A DNA stretch of 64,000 nucleotides from assembly GCF_034424625.1 (NCBI RefSeq), contig NZ_CP139976.1:3968001-4032000 (forward strand). Direction: 5' to 3'. Position 1 is the first letter of the stretch, and each line of letters starts with the position of its first letter. This stretch comes from Janthinobacterium lividum. Lineage in GTDB: Bacteria; Pseudomonadota; Gammaproteobacteria; Burkholderiales; Burkholderiaceae_D. The position numbers were made by a program, and so were the translations under genes. The notes beneath the pieces are model-generated. The model was not told the origin of the DNA. It was given only the letters and a program-made list of their open reading frames with translations, and did no database searches. Of this stretch, positions 44,933-53,059 are shown in pieces.

Positions 44933-45063
44933 AACACCTGAAAAATCTACTGCGCGTCGCGATTTGCGGCCTGCGATGCTCACTGCCTCGGCGGCCCCGT
45001 GCCTAGCACAGTTGCGCTTCTTAGCCGCAACTCCCATCCGCTCGCTACGATTTTTCAGGCGTT
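44933..45063. repeat. Structured dispersed repeat element, copy B (after lysS)
   Basis: A 131-bp element related to 26274-26392. The terminal arms AACACCTGAAAAATC (44933-44947) and GATTTTTCAGGCGTT (45049-45063) pair at 14 of 15 positions, the exception being a possible G-U pair. A second stem is TTGCGGC (44964-44970) with GCCGCAA (45024-45030); a small GTGC-cta-GCAC hairpin lies near 45000. The arms differ from copy A but pair equally well, and four unpaired blocks are identical in both. It starts 2 nt after the lysS stop. Confidence 0.8.
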
Positions 45064-45077
45064 CGATGCTTCAAGGC

Positions 45078-45117
45078 AAAAAAAAGCCGCCTGGTCTCGC
45101 GATCAGGCGGCTTTTTT
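45078..45117. terminator. Bidirectional Rho-independent terminator between lysS and the sugar-acid operon
   Basis: AAGCCGCCTG (45084-45093) pairs with CAGGCGGCTT (45104-45113). An A-run precedes and a T-run follows, so it can stop lysS transcription (plus) and the oxidoreductase operon (minus). Confidence 0.92.
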
Positions 45118-45134
45118 ACATCTGCCGCAGGCCG

Positions 45135-46136
45135 TCAGCCGGCCAGGGTCACGCGCTGGTGGCTGCGGCTGGCCTGCTGCGCCGCCAATGCCGTGGCCAG
45201 CGCGCGCATGCCGTCGTCGCCGGTGGCGGCAGGCTGCCCTTCGCCGCGCATGGCGCGCTGGAAGGCGCGCACCGAGCGCACGTACAGGTTTTCATGCTCG
45301 ACGGGGATGTCGACGCTGCCGCCGTCGCGCGTCAGGGTAATGCTGCCGACGGGGCGCTGCGTCATCACGCCGGTGGCGAAGATGGTGCCCTTGCTGCCGA
45401 TGATTTCCACGCCGGACAGCGAATGCGGCGCGTTGAACGCGTCGTGCACCTGCACCAGGGTGCCGTTGTCGAACTCGATGACGGCCATCAGGCCCTCTTC
45501 CAGCCCGGCCACCGTCATGCCGCCGCTGGTGGCGCAGGCCGTCACGTGGCGCGGCTCCGAGTCCAGCAGGAAGCGCAGGGTGTCGACATCGTGCACGAAC
45601 ATGTCGAGCGTGACGCCGCCCGACTCCGGCGCGTCCAGGCGCCAGCCACGCAGGTGCTGCGGCAGGTTGTTCGCGTGCAGCACGCGGCAATACAGGGGCT
45701 GGCCGATCTCGCCCGCGCGTATCAGCTCGCGCACCTTGCCGTGGCTGGCGGCGTTGCGCAGGTGGTGGTTAATCCCCAGCACCACGCCCGCCTCAACGCA
45801 GCCGTCCACCATGCGGCGGGCGTCGTCCAGGTTCAGCGCCAGCGGCTTCTCGCACAGCACGTGCTTGCCGGCGCGCGCTGCTTGCAAGGTTTGCGCCATG
45901 TGCAACTCGTTGGTGGTGCTGATGTACACGGCGTCCGCGCCCGGATGGGCCAGCGCCGCATCCAGGTCCGTGTAGCTGGCGCCGATGCCGAACCGCGCGG
46001 CAAAGGCGGCGCCGCGCGCGGCGTCCCGGCTGACCACGGCCAGCACTTCGGCATCGTCCTGCTGGCGGATCGCGTCGACCATCCATTCGCGCGCCACGGT
46101 GCTGGCGCCAACCAAAATCCATCCGATCTTCTTCAT
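45135..46136 (-). CDS. Gfo/Idh/MocA family oxidoreductase
   Basis: A 333-aa NAD(P)-dependent sugar dehydrogenase-type enzyme. The N-terminal Rossmann fold has ILVGASTVAREWMVDAI, and the family EKP motif is seen in HVLCEKPLALNLDDARRM (catalytic Lys). A C-terminal alpha/beta domain carries GGVTLDMFVHDVDTLRFLL with the conserved Asp-His pair. Last gene of the predicted 2-ketogluconate operon, 12 nt after the porin gene. It may reduce or oxidise a related sugar acid or inositol-like compound; its step in the pathway is not clear. Confidence 0.88.
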   Translation of the reverse strand: MKKIGWILVGASTVAREWMVDAIRQQDDAEVLAVVSRDAARGAAFAARFGIGASYTDLDAALAHPGADAVYISTTNELHMAQTLQAARAGKHVLCEKPLALNLDDARRMVDGCVEAGVVLGINHHLRNAASHGKVRELIRAGEIGQPLYCRVLHANNLPQHLRGWRLDAPESGGVTLDMFVHDVDTLRFLLDSEPRHVTACATSGGMTVAGLEEGLMAVIEFDNGTLVQVHDAFNAPHSLSGVEIIGSKGTIFATGVMTQRPVGSITLTRDGGSVDIPVEHENLYVRSVRAFQRAMRGEGQPAATGDDGMRALATALAAQQASRSHQRVTLAG

Positions 46137-46148
46137 TCGATTCTCCCG

Positions 46149-47165
46149 TTAAAAAGTGTGGCGCAGGCCGAGGTTCCAGGCCTGGTTGCCGGTGCCGTTG
46201 TCGGTGGCGTTGCCCACCACATAGGCGGCGCCGTTGCGGTTGTCGATATGCGCGTAGGCGGCATACAAGGTGCTGCGCTTCGACAGCGCATAGGTGTAGC
46301 CGATGCCGACCTGGGAAGCGTCGCCGTTGGCGGCGCGCCGGTCGTCGCGCCGTACGTACGAGAACAGGACGCGGTGCGGGCCCACCGGCAAGGTGGCGCC
46401 CAGCATCAGGTCCGCGCTGTCGACCGTGGTGGCGGCGCCCGCCGTGCTCTTGCTGAAGGCGACGGCGCCATGCGCCTTGAGCACGCCAAAGTCCCAGGTG
46501 GCGCCCAGCACCGTGTTGCGCGCCCTGCCCGCCACCTGCACGCTGGATACGGTGTTGGCATCCTGGTGCGCCAGGCGCACGTACAGCGGCCCGCTGGCAT
46601 AGGTGGCCGCAGCGCCCGTGTAGCGCCTGGCCGCCGCGTCACCGGGCACTTCGCCGAAGCCGTACGCCAGTTCTCCTGAAAGGCCGCCGCGCACGGGCGA
46701 GCTGTAGGTGATGCTGTTGTCGACCCGGCTGATGTAGCCGGCCGTGAAGACATTGCTCATCCTGCCAGCAAAACCCAGGTAAAACGGGTCCAGCGCCCCC
46801 AGGCTGCTATCGATGAAGGTGTACTGGCGGCCCAGCCGCAGCGTGCCAGCCGCGCCGCCCAGGCCGACGAAGGCCTGGCGCCCGAACAGCAGGCCGCCCT
46901 GGGCCGAAGCGCCCGTGTCGGCCAGGATGCCCGCATCCATCGTAAACAGCGCCGTCATGCCGCCGCCCAGGTCTTCGCTGCCCTTGAAACCGAGCCGCGA
47001 GCCGTTGGCGATGCCGCTCGTCAGCTTGAGCACCCTGCCCCCGGGGCCACCGCTCTCGGACACCACGCCCATGTCCATGATGCCGTACACGGCCACGTTC
47101 GACTGCGCGCAACACAGGCCGCTGCCGGCGCCGATGATCATTGCCCCTACTACCTTCTTCTTCAT
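46149..47165 (-). CDS. Gram-negative porin (Porin_4/OmpC-like) in sugar-acid operon
   Basis: A 338-aa outer-membrane beta-barrel. The signal peptide (MKKKVVGAMIIGAGSGLCCAQ) is followed by SNVAVYGIMDMGVV, GSRLGFKGSEDLGGGMTALF and GRQAFVGLGGAAGTLRLGRQ, all hallmark segments of betaproteobacterial trimeric porins, ending in the C-terminal Phe (LGLRHTF). Its place inside the kgu-like operon, 27 nt from kguD, suggests an outer-membrane route for the same substrate. Specificity cannot be read from sequence. Confidence 0.9.
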   Translation of the reverse strand: MKKKVVGAMIIGAGSGLCCAQSNVAVYGIMDMGVVSESGGPGGRVLKLTSGIANGSRLGFKGSEDLGGGMTALFTMDAGILADTGASAQGGLLFGRQAFVGLGGAAGTLRLGRQYTFIDSSLGALDPFYLGFAGRMSNVFTAGYISRVDNSITYSSPVRGGLSGELAYGFGEVPGDAAARRYTGAAATYASGPLYVRLAHQDANTVSSVQVAGRARNTVLGATWDFGVLKAHGAVAFSKSTAGAATTVDSADLMLGATLPVGPHRVLFSYVRRDDRRAANGDASQVGIGYTYALSKRSTLYAAYAHIDNRNGAAYVVGNATDNGTGNQAWNLGLRHTF

Positions 47166-47192
47166 CTCTTTCCCTGTCTGTGGATACTGCGC

Positions 47193-48152
47193 TTAGCTCA
47201 CCAGATGGCGCGGATGCTCGCCGCGCAAGCCTGCCAGCAGGTTGTCCACTGCCTGCTGCGCCATGGCGTAGCGCGTTTCGTGCGTGGCCGAGCCGATGTG
47301 CGGCAGCGCCACCACGTTGGCCATGCCCGGCAGCGGATTGTCCGGCGCCAGCGGTTCGCGCTCGAACACGTCGAGACCGGCGCCGTGGATGGTGCCCTGC
47401 TGCAGCGCCTCGATCAGCGCCGCCTCGTCGACGATGCGCCCGCGCGAACCGTTGATGAAGATGGCGCCGGGGCGCATCAGCGCGAACTCGCGCCGGCCCA
47501 TCATGCGTTCCGTCTGCGCCGTCAGCGGCAGCACCACGCAGACGAAGTCCGACCCGGCCAGCAAGTCGTCGAGCGCCACCTGGCGCGCGCCCAGCGCTGC
47601 CTCCACCTCGGGCACCGCTTCACCGTTCACGTACAGCACCTGCATGCCGAAGCCCAGCGCGGCGCGGCGGGCGACGGCTCGGCCGATGCGGCCCATGCCC
47701 AGCATGCCGATGGTCTTGCCATGCACATTGACGCCGTACTGGCTTTCGCCCACGCTGCGCGTCCAGCGTCCGGCCTTGACGAATTCGGCCAGTTCGACGA
47801 CACGCCGCGCGCTGGCGAGGATCAGCGCGAAGATCGTGTCCGCCGTCGTCTCCGTCAGCACATCCGGCGTATTGGCCAGCAAGATGCCCCGCTCGCGCAG
47901 GTAATCCACGTCGAACTGGTCGACACCCACGGAAATGGTGGAAATGATGCGCAGGTCAAAGGCCGGGTCCAGCAGTTCACGGTCCAGGCGCACGCTGGCG
48001 CCCAGCAAGCCGTGCGCGCCGCGGATGGCGGCCGCGAACGCGGCGCGGTTGCCCGCATCGATCGCCTCAAAATACGTCACCTCGCATTCGGCACGCAGGC
48101 GCGCCAGCAGCGGCTCGGCCAGCTTTTTATACACAACCACATGTTTTTTCAC
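47193..48152 (-). CDS. kguD: 2-ketogluconate-6-phosphate reductase, KguD/GhrB family
   Basis: A 319-aa D-isomer-specific 2-hydroxyacid dehydrogenase. The NAD(P) motif is GMLGMGRIGRAVARRA; the catalytic Arg, Glu and His sit in STISVGVD/INGSRGRIVDE, GLDVFEREPL and PHIGSATHETR. Sequence style matches KguD and E. coli GhrB. In the Kgu pathway it reduces 2-keto-6-phosphogluconate to 6-phosphogluconate. The start is GTG 48152, preceded by AGGGGA; the frame open to 48599 runs inside kguK and is spurious. Lies 20 nt after kguK. Confidence 0.87.
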   Translation of the reverse strand: MKKHVVVYKKLAEPLLARLRAECEVTYFEAIDAGNRAAFAAAIRGAHGLLGASVRLDRELLDPAFDLRIISTISVGVDQFDVDYLRERGILLANTPDVLTETTADTIFALILASARRVVELAEFVKAGRWTRSVGESQYGVNVHGKTIGMLGMGRIGRAVARRAALGFGMQVLYVNGEAVPEVEAALGARQVALDDLLAGSDFVCVVLPLTAQTERMMGRREFALMRPGAIFINGSRGRIVDEAALIEALQQGTIHGAGLDVFEREPLAPDNPLPGMANVVALPHIGSATHETRYAMAQQAVDNLLAGLRGEHPRHLVS

Positions 48153-48172
48153 GATTATTTCCCCTGTACGGT

Positions 48173-49147
48173 TCAAGATGGGACCAGCGCGTCGAGCTGG
48201 GCGCGGGTCGGCAAGCCTTCCATGTCGCCGGCCACCTGGATGGCGAAGGCGCCGACCCGGTTGCCGCGCCCTACCGCCTGCGCCAGCGGCAAGCCTTCCA
48301 GCAAGGCGCTGACCAGGCCGGCCGCGAAGCCGTCGCCGGCGCCCACCGTGTCGACCACGTTGGCCACGCGCTCGCCCGGCACCATGCCGCTGTCGCCATC
48401 GGCCGTGCGGTAATAGGCACCCTCGGCGCCCAGCTTGATGACCACCAGCCGCGCGCCCTGCTGCAGGTAAAAGCCGGCGACATCGTGCGGCAGGTCGTGG
48501 CCGGTGAGGATTTTCCCCTCCCCCAGGCCAGGCAGCACCCAGTCCGCCTTGGCGGCGAGGCGGTTGATCTGTTCGACCATCACGGCTTGCGACGGCCACA
48601 GCGAGGGCCGCAGATTCGGGTCGAACGATACGCTACGGCCGTTGGCGCGCATGAAGTCGAGGGCCTGGCCGGCGAACGCCAGGCTGGTCCCGGACAGCGC
48701 CGCGGCCACGCCCGTGGCGTGCAGGTGGCGCGCGGACAAGAAATAGGCGGGGTCGAAGTGCTCGGGCGCCAGCCGGCTGGCGGCGGAACCCTTGCGGAAG
48801 TATTCGACCAGCGGATCGGCGCCGTTCTCGGCCTTCTCCTTGAGCAGGAAGGCGCTGGACTGGCCGGCGACGGTGACGACCCGGCTGCAATCGACGCCTT
48901 CGGCCTGCACGCTGGCGCGGATGAAGCGGCCGAACGAGTCGTCGCCCACCCGGCTCAGCCAGCCGACGCGCAAGCCCAGGCGCGCCAGGCCGATGGCGAC
49001 ATTCGTCTCGGCGCCGGCCAGGCGGCGCGTGAAATGCGCCACGGCTGCCAGATCGCCCGTTTCCTCGGCAACGAACATCGCCATCGCCTCGCCGTAGGTG
49101 ACGACATCGAGCGCGTGCTCCCCTTGCAGCATTTCGTGTTTGATCAT
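48173..49147 (-). CDS. kguK: 2-ketogluconate kinase-like PfkB family sugar kinase
   Basis: A 324-aa ribokinase-fold kinase. PfkB signature 1 region: FTRRLAGAETNVAIGLARLG; signature 2 with the catalytic Asp: DTVGAGDGFAAGLVSALL. The N-terminus VVTYGEAMAMFVAEETGDLA and the segment VEYFRKGSAASRLAP resemble pseudomonad KguK and KDG kinases. It would phosphorylate 2-ketogluconate at C6 with ATP. KDG kinase is the alternative, but the kguE and kguD neighbours and a PtxS-like repressor favour KguK. Overlaps kguE by 4 nt. Confidence 0.85.
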   Translation of the reverse strand: MIKHEMLQGEHALDVVTYGEAMAMFVAEETGDLAAVAHFTRRLAGAETNVAIGLARLGLRVGWLSRVGDDSFGRFIRASVQAEGVDCSRVVTVAGQSSAFLLKEKAENGADPLVEYFRKGSAASRLAPEHFDPAYFLSARHLHATGVAAALSGTSLAFAGQALDFMRANGRSVSFDPNLRPSLWPSQAVMVEQINRLAAKADWVLPGLGEGKILTGHDLPHDVAGFYLQQGARLVVIKLGAEGAYYRTADGDSGMVPGERVANVVDTVGAGDGFAAGLVSALLEGLPLAQAVGRGNRVGAFAIQVAGDMEGLPTRAQLDALVPS

Positions 49148-49890
49148 GCGGCCTCCAGGATTTGAATGTAGCGACCCGTTTCGGCCACCAGGTCGGCGCC
49201 CTCGAGCGGGAATTCGATGGCCCGCTGCACGCCCGGCGCAAAGTGCGCGAAGACGGCGCGCCAGGCCGGATCGGCCTCGGAAACGGCGCAGGCGGACAAC
49301 CTTCCCCCGTCATCGATGACAGCCTTGCAGTGCACATAGCGCACGTACGGCGCCAGCAGGCGCGCCGCCTGCTGCGCATCCTCGCCCACCCAGCGCCAGT
49401 TGCCGATGTCGAAGGTCAGCCCCACCGGCAGCCCGCCTTCGCGCGCCGCCGCCAGGAAGCGCGCCATCGTCGCCAGCTTGCCGCCGTGGGCCGTCTGGTC
49501 GTTTTCCACCAGCAGCGCCACGGGCGCGGCCGCCAGCCGGGCGTGCAAGGCCGCCAGGTCCGGCGCGGCCGGGTAATGACCGAGCGACACCTTCAGGTAG
49601 CGTGCACCCAGGCGCGCCGCCTCGTCCAGCATCTGCTGCAGCAGCTCATGCTGCAGCAATCCGTCCGCGCCCCACAATTCGATGGGCGTGGAATACACGC
49701 AGTACAGGCCCCGCGCGGCCACCGCCGCGCCCATGCGCGCCAGGTCCGGCAAGTCGGACGTAAACAATTCGCGGCGGATCTCGATGCCGGCGCCGCCCGC
49801 ATCGGCCACCACGTCGATGAAATGGCTTTGCCCCAATTGCCGTACCCTGCTTGCGCCATAGGCCGACGCCGCCACCAGGACGGGGCTCAC
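49144..49890 (-). CDS. kguE: KguE-like sugar phosphate isomerase/epimerase
   Basis: A 248-aa TIM-barrel protein of the xylose-isomerase-like superfamily. Typical metal-site segments are LLVENDQTAHG (Glu), LTFDIGNWRWVGE (Asp/Asn) and YVHCKAV (His). KguE has this fold and is encoded at the head of the pseudomonad kgu operon; its reaction is not well defined. The start is GTG 49890, overlapping the ATPase gene stop (GTGA); the longer frame to 49974 lies inside that gene. Coupled by 4-nt overlaps on both sides. Confidence 0.8.
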   Translation of the reverse strand: MSPVLVAASAYGASRVRQLGQSHFIDVVADAGGAGIEIRRELFTSDLPDLARMGAAVAARGLYCVYSTPIELWGADGLLQHELLQQMLDEAARLGARYLKVSLGHYPAAPDLAALHARLAAAPVALLVENDQTAHGGKLATMARFLAAAREGGLPVGLTFDIGNWRWVGEDAQQAARLLAPYVRYVHCKAVIDDGGRLSACAVSEADPAWRAVFAHFAPGVQRAIEFPLEGADLVAETGRYIQILEAA

Positions 49891-50621
49891 TTGATCGCTC
49901 CCGCGCCGACGAACTGGCGCGCTTCGGGCGTTTGCGGGTTGCTGAAGAAGGCCTCCGAAGGCCCGCTCTCCCACACCGTTCCCTGGTGCATGAAGACGGT
50001 GACGTCGGCCATGCGCCGCGCGAACTCCATCTCGTGCGTCACCAGCAGCATCGTCATGCCAGCCTGCGCCAGCTCCTCCATCACCTTGAGCACTTCCTGC
50101 GTCAGCTCGGGGTCGAGCGCCGACGTCACTTCGTCGAACAGCATCACTTGCGGCTCCATCGCCAGCGAACGGGCGATCGCCACGCGCTGCTGCTGGCCGC
50201 CCGACAGCTGCTCGGGATAGGCTTCGCGCTTGTGGTCCAAGCCCACCTGCTTGAGCACGCGCAGCGCCGTGGCGCGGCCCTGGGCGTCAGGCACTTTCTT
50301 GACGATGCGCGGCGCCAGCATGACGTTTTCTTCCACGGTCAGGTGGGGGAACAGGTTGTAGCTCTGGAAGACCATGCCGACATCCTTGCGCAAGTCGAGC
50401 AGATGCTCCTGGCGCGCCGTCAGCGTATGGCCCGCCACGACGATGCTGCCGCTGTCGATGGTTTCCAGGCCGTTGATACAGCGCAGCATGGTGCTCTTGC
50501 CGGAGCCGCTGCGGCCGATCACGGCGATCACCTGGCCCCGCTCGACGGCGAATGACACGCCCTTGAGCACATGGTTGGCGCCGAAGCTCTTGCTGATATG
50601 GTCGATTTCAACGATGGGCAT
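49887..50621 (-). CDS. Polar amino acid-type ABC transporter ATP-binding protein
   Basis: A 244-aa ATPase of the HisP/GlnQ class. Walker A GRSGSGKST, signature LSGGQQQRVAIARSL, Walker B MLFDEVTSALDPEL, and the class-typical MVFQSYNLFPHLTVEENV Q-loop. It powers the two permeases encoded just upstream. Start overlaps the preceding permease by 14 nt and its stop overlaps kguE, so the transporter and catabolic genes are one translationally coupled unit. Confidence 0.93.
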   Translation of the reverse strand: MPIVEIDHISKSFGANHVLKGVSFAVERGQVIAVIGRSGSGKSTMLRCINGLETIDSGSIVVAGHTLTARQEHLLDLRKDVGMVFQSYNLFPHLTVEENVMLAPRIVKKVPDAQGRATALRVLKQVGLDHKREAYPEQLSGGQQQRVAIARSLAMEPQVMLFDEVTSALDPELTQEVLKVMEELAQAGMTMLLVTHEMEFARRMADVTVFMHQGTVWESGPSEAFFSNPQTPEARQFVGAGAIK

Positions 50622-51258
50622 GGAATTTCCTTTCCAGTGAATGGCTGTAGCGCGACAGCGGATAGCACAGCGCGAAGTAGATCAGGGCGACGACGGGGAA
50701 GACGATGAAAGGCAGGAAGGTCGCGTTGCTGACCAGTTGCCCTGCCCGCGTCAGTTCCACCACGCCGATGATCGAGGTGATCGAAGTGTTCTTGATGATC
50801 TGCACCATGAAGCCCACCGTCGGCGGCAGCGAATGGCGCAGCGCCTGCGGCAGGATGACGTAGCGCAGCTGCTGGTAGCGGTTCAGCGCCAACGCGGCCG
50901 ATGCTTCCCACTGCTGCCGCTGCACGCCTTCGATACAGCCGCGCCAGATCTCGCCCAGGTAGGCGCTGGCAAAGATCGTCATCGCCGCCCCAGCCGCGAT
51001 GATTGGCGACAGCTTGTAGCCGAACAGGGCCAGGCCGTAATAGGTGAGAAACAGCACGATCAGCACGGGCGTGCCCTGGATCAGCTGGATGTACAGGGCG
51101 CTGATGCAGCGCAGGACGGGACTGCGCGCCGTGCGCAGCAGCGCCACGGCGAAGCCGGCGATGCCGCCCGTGATGAAGACGATCAGCGACAGGCCGATGG
51201 TCCAGCGCGTGGCCTCGAGCAGGAATTGCAGGTTATCCCAGGAAAAGTCACTGATCAT
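50608..51258 (-). CDS. Polar amino acid-type ABC transporter permease (second)
   Basis: A 216-aa inner-membrane permease of the His/Glu/Gln/Arg/opine family. It has about five helices and the EAA loop WEASAALALNRYQQLRYVILPQA, which couples to the ATPase. The segment YIQLIQGTPVLIVLFLTYYG is diagnostic for this class. Pairs with the permease 1 nt upstream. Confidence 0.93.
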   Translation of the reverse strand: MISDFSWDNLQFLLEATRWTIGLSLIVFITGGIAGFAVALLRTARSPVLRCISALYIQLIQGTPVLIVLFLTYYGLALFGYKLSPIIAAGAAMTIFASAYLGEIWRGCIEGVQRQQWEASAALALNRYQQLRYVILPQALRHSLPPTVGFMVQIIKNTSITSIIGVVELTRAGQLVSNATFLPFIVFPVVALIYFALCYPLSRYSHSLERKFHAHR

Positions 51259-51259
51259 G

Positions 51260-51952
51260 TCATGCTCCCATGCGCACCGCGCCCAGACGACGGCGGCGTT
51301 TGAAGACGATCTGGCCCAGCACCCAGAAACCGAAGCGGAACAGCAGGGCCAGCAGGATGTACAGCACCATCACGACGATGTAGATCTCGAAGCTGCGGAA
51401 GGTTTCCGCGTCGAGCAGGTGGGCCGCGGCGGTCAGCTCTTCGGCGGAAATGGCCGACACGACGCTCGAGGCAAGCATCATCAGCGTGAACTGGCTAGCC
51501 AGCGCCGGATACACTTTTTCCAGCGCTGGCAGCAGCACTACGTGGCGCATCACCTGCCAGCGCGTCATGCCCAGCGCCTGCGCCGCCTCCAGCTGCGACG
51601 GATGCACGGCGCCGATACCGGCGCGCACGATTTCCGCCGCATACGCGCCCAGGTTGACCGTCATGGCGACCAGCGCGGCGCCGTTCGCGTCGAGCTGCAG
51701 GCCCAGCGACGGCAAGCCGAAGTAAATGATAAACAGCTGCACCAGGAACGGCGTGCTGCGGATGATCTCGACATAGGCGCGTACGGCCGCGCGGGCATAG
51801 GTGGGACCATTCTTCAGGATGACGGCGGCGCAGACGCCCACCGCCAGCCCCAGCACCATAGCCAAGGCGCTCAGGCGTATCGTCAGCGCCGCACCCCACA
51901 ACAGGCGATCCAGCGATTGCATGACGAGTTCGAAATGAAATTCATACGGCAT
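51260..51952 (-). CDS. Polar amino acid-type ABC transporter permease (first)
   Basis: A 230-aa permease of the same class, with VRAYVEIIRSTPFLVQLFII and the EAA loop LEAAQALGMTRWQVMRHVVLLPAL. ATG 51952 (MPYEFHFELVM) has AGGAG at a good distance; the longer frame to 52021 is rejected. Lies 90 nt after the binding-protein gene. Forms a heterodimer with the next permease. Confidence 0.93.
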   Translation of the reverse strand: MPYEFHFELVMQSLDRLLWGAALTIRLSALAMVLGLAVGVCAAVILKNGPTYARAAVRAYVEIIRSTPFLVQLFIIYFGLPSLGLQLDANGAALVAMTVNLGAYAAEIVRAGIGAVHPSQLEAAQALGMTRWQVMRHVVLLPALEKVYPALASQFTLMMLASSVVSAISAEELTAAAHLLDAETFRSFEIYIVVMVLYILLALLFRFGFWVLGQIVFKRRRRLGAVRMGA

Positions 51953-52042
51953 ACTCAACTCCTTTTCTACGTGCGCATCCCCGGCGACGCCACCATGGCG
52001 GCGCGCCGTGCGGACGGGCACTTTCCTATGCGGCTGGCGGTA

Positions 52043-52849
52043 TCAGAAGGTCGGCAACGCTGGCAGCGGCGCGCCGCTCCACTTGCGCGCGATGGCGTCG
52101 AGTTCGCCGTTCAGCTTGACGTAGTAGATGAAGTTGTTGAGCCACTGGTGCAGCTCGAAGTCGCCGCGGCGCACCGCCATCGAGTTCGGCTGCAGCGAGT
52201 AGGCGAAGCGGACCTCGATCTTGCCCGCGCCGCGCGTCTTGATGATGTCGAGCGCCATCGTGCTGGGGATCGAGACGGCATCGACCTGCTTGCTGAGCAA
52301 GGCCTGGGTAACGGTGGCATCATCCTCGAAACGCACGATGCTGGTGCCGGGCGGCGCCATGCGGCTCAGCGCCGTGTCATTCGTGGTGCCGCGCGTCACG
52401 CCCACCTTCTTGCCTTTCAGGTCAGCCAGGGCCTTGAGTTTACCGCCGACCGGCGCGACGATCGCCAACTCAAACGCGCTGTAGGGCATGGTAAACATCA
52501 GTGTCTTGGCCCGCTCCGGCGTGGGCGCCAGGGTCGCCACGAGAAAATCGACCTTGCCAGATTCCAGCGACGGCACGCGCGACGGCGCCGTCAGGGGCAC
52601 CACTTCCACGGGCAGGTTCAGGTATTTGCCGATCAGGTTGGCGACGTCGACGTCATAGCCGACGGGCACGCCCTTGGCGTCGATGCTGCCAAACGGCGGC
52701 GTGCCGCTGACCACGCCGATGGTCAGCTTGCCTTTTTTGATCAGGTCGCCAAGCGTCTGGGCGCCGGCGTCGGCGGCCGCGCCCAGGGCGCACGTGGCTG
52801 CCAGTGCGCAAGCCAGTATTTTCGAATAGAACAGTGTGGTCATCTTCAT
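52043..52849 (-). CDS. Polar amino acid-type ABC transporter substrate-binding protein
   Basis: A 268-aa periplasmic binding protein (SBP_bac_3). The signal peptide (KILACALAATCALGAAADAGA) is followed by GKLTIGVVSGTPPFGSID, GYDVDVANLIGKYLNLPVEV and FLVATLAPTPERAKTLMFTM; the Arg of the last motif binds the substrate carboxylate in family members. First structural gene after the PtxS-like operator. Because the downstream genes handle a sugar acid, the ligand may be 2-ketogluconate rather than an amino acid. That is an inference. Confidence 0.9.
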   Translation of the reverse strand: MKMTTLFYSKILACALAATCALGAAADAGAQTLGDLIKKGKLTIGVVSGTPPFGSIDAKGVPVGYDVDVANLIGKYLNLPVEVVPLTAPSRVPSLESGKVDFLVATLAPTPERAKTLMFTMPYSAFELAIVAPVGGKLKALADLKGKKVGVTRGTTNDTALSRMAPPGTSIVRFEDDATVTQALLSKQVDAVSIPSTMALDIIKTRGAGKIEVRFAYSLQPNSMAVRRGDFELHQWLNNFIYYVKLNGELDAIARKWSGAPLPALPTF

Positions 52850-53007
52850 GTTTCCGTCTCCTGTGATCCCGGTACCGGCCTCGTCGAGGCGCTTCCGGGA
52901 ATATTGTCAAATGGACGATTCAGATCGTCTCTTGCCGTGTTGTACCAACCTCCTGCCATTGCCCTGCCTTGCCGATTCATGCCCCTTTCCAGTGAGAACA
53001 TCTTTTA

Positions 53008-53021
53008 TGAAACCGGTTCCA
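53008..53021. promoter_or_regulatory. PtxS-like operator upstream of the transporter/kgu operon
   Basis: TGAAACCGGTTCCA differs at one base from the palindrome TGAAACCGGTTTCA known as the binding site of Pseudomonas PtxS. It lies about 160 nt before the binding-protein ATG, next to the regulator gene terminator. Confidence 0.8.
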
Positions 53022-53031
53022 TTGCTTACTC

Positions 53032-53052
53032 AAAAAAAAGGGCAAGCGCCCT
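53032..53052 (-). terminator. Rho-independent terminator of the LacI/PtxS-type gene
   Basis: On the minus strand, AGGGC-gctt-GCCCT is followed by eight T residues (A-run 53032-53039 on plus), starting about 8 nt after the regulator stop. It separates the regulator from the operon it should control. Confidence 0.8.
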
Positions 53053-53059
53053 CTTCCCG

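Noticed and set aside
49887..52849. Stand-alone polar amino acid uptake operon
   Set aside because: Translational overlap with kguE and the PtxS-like operator tie it to sugar-acid catabolism, although the ligand is unproven.
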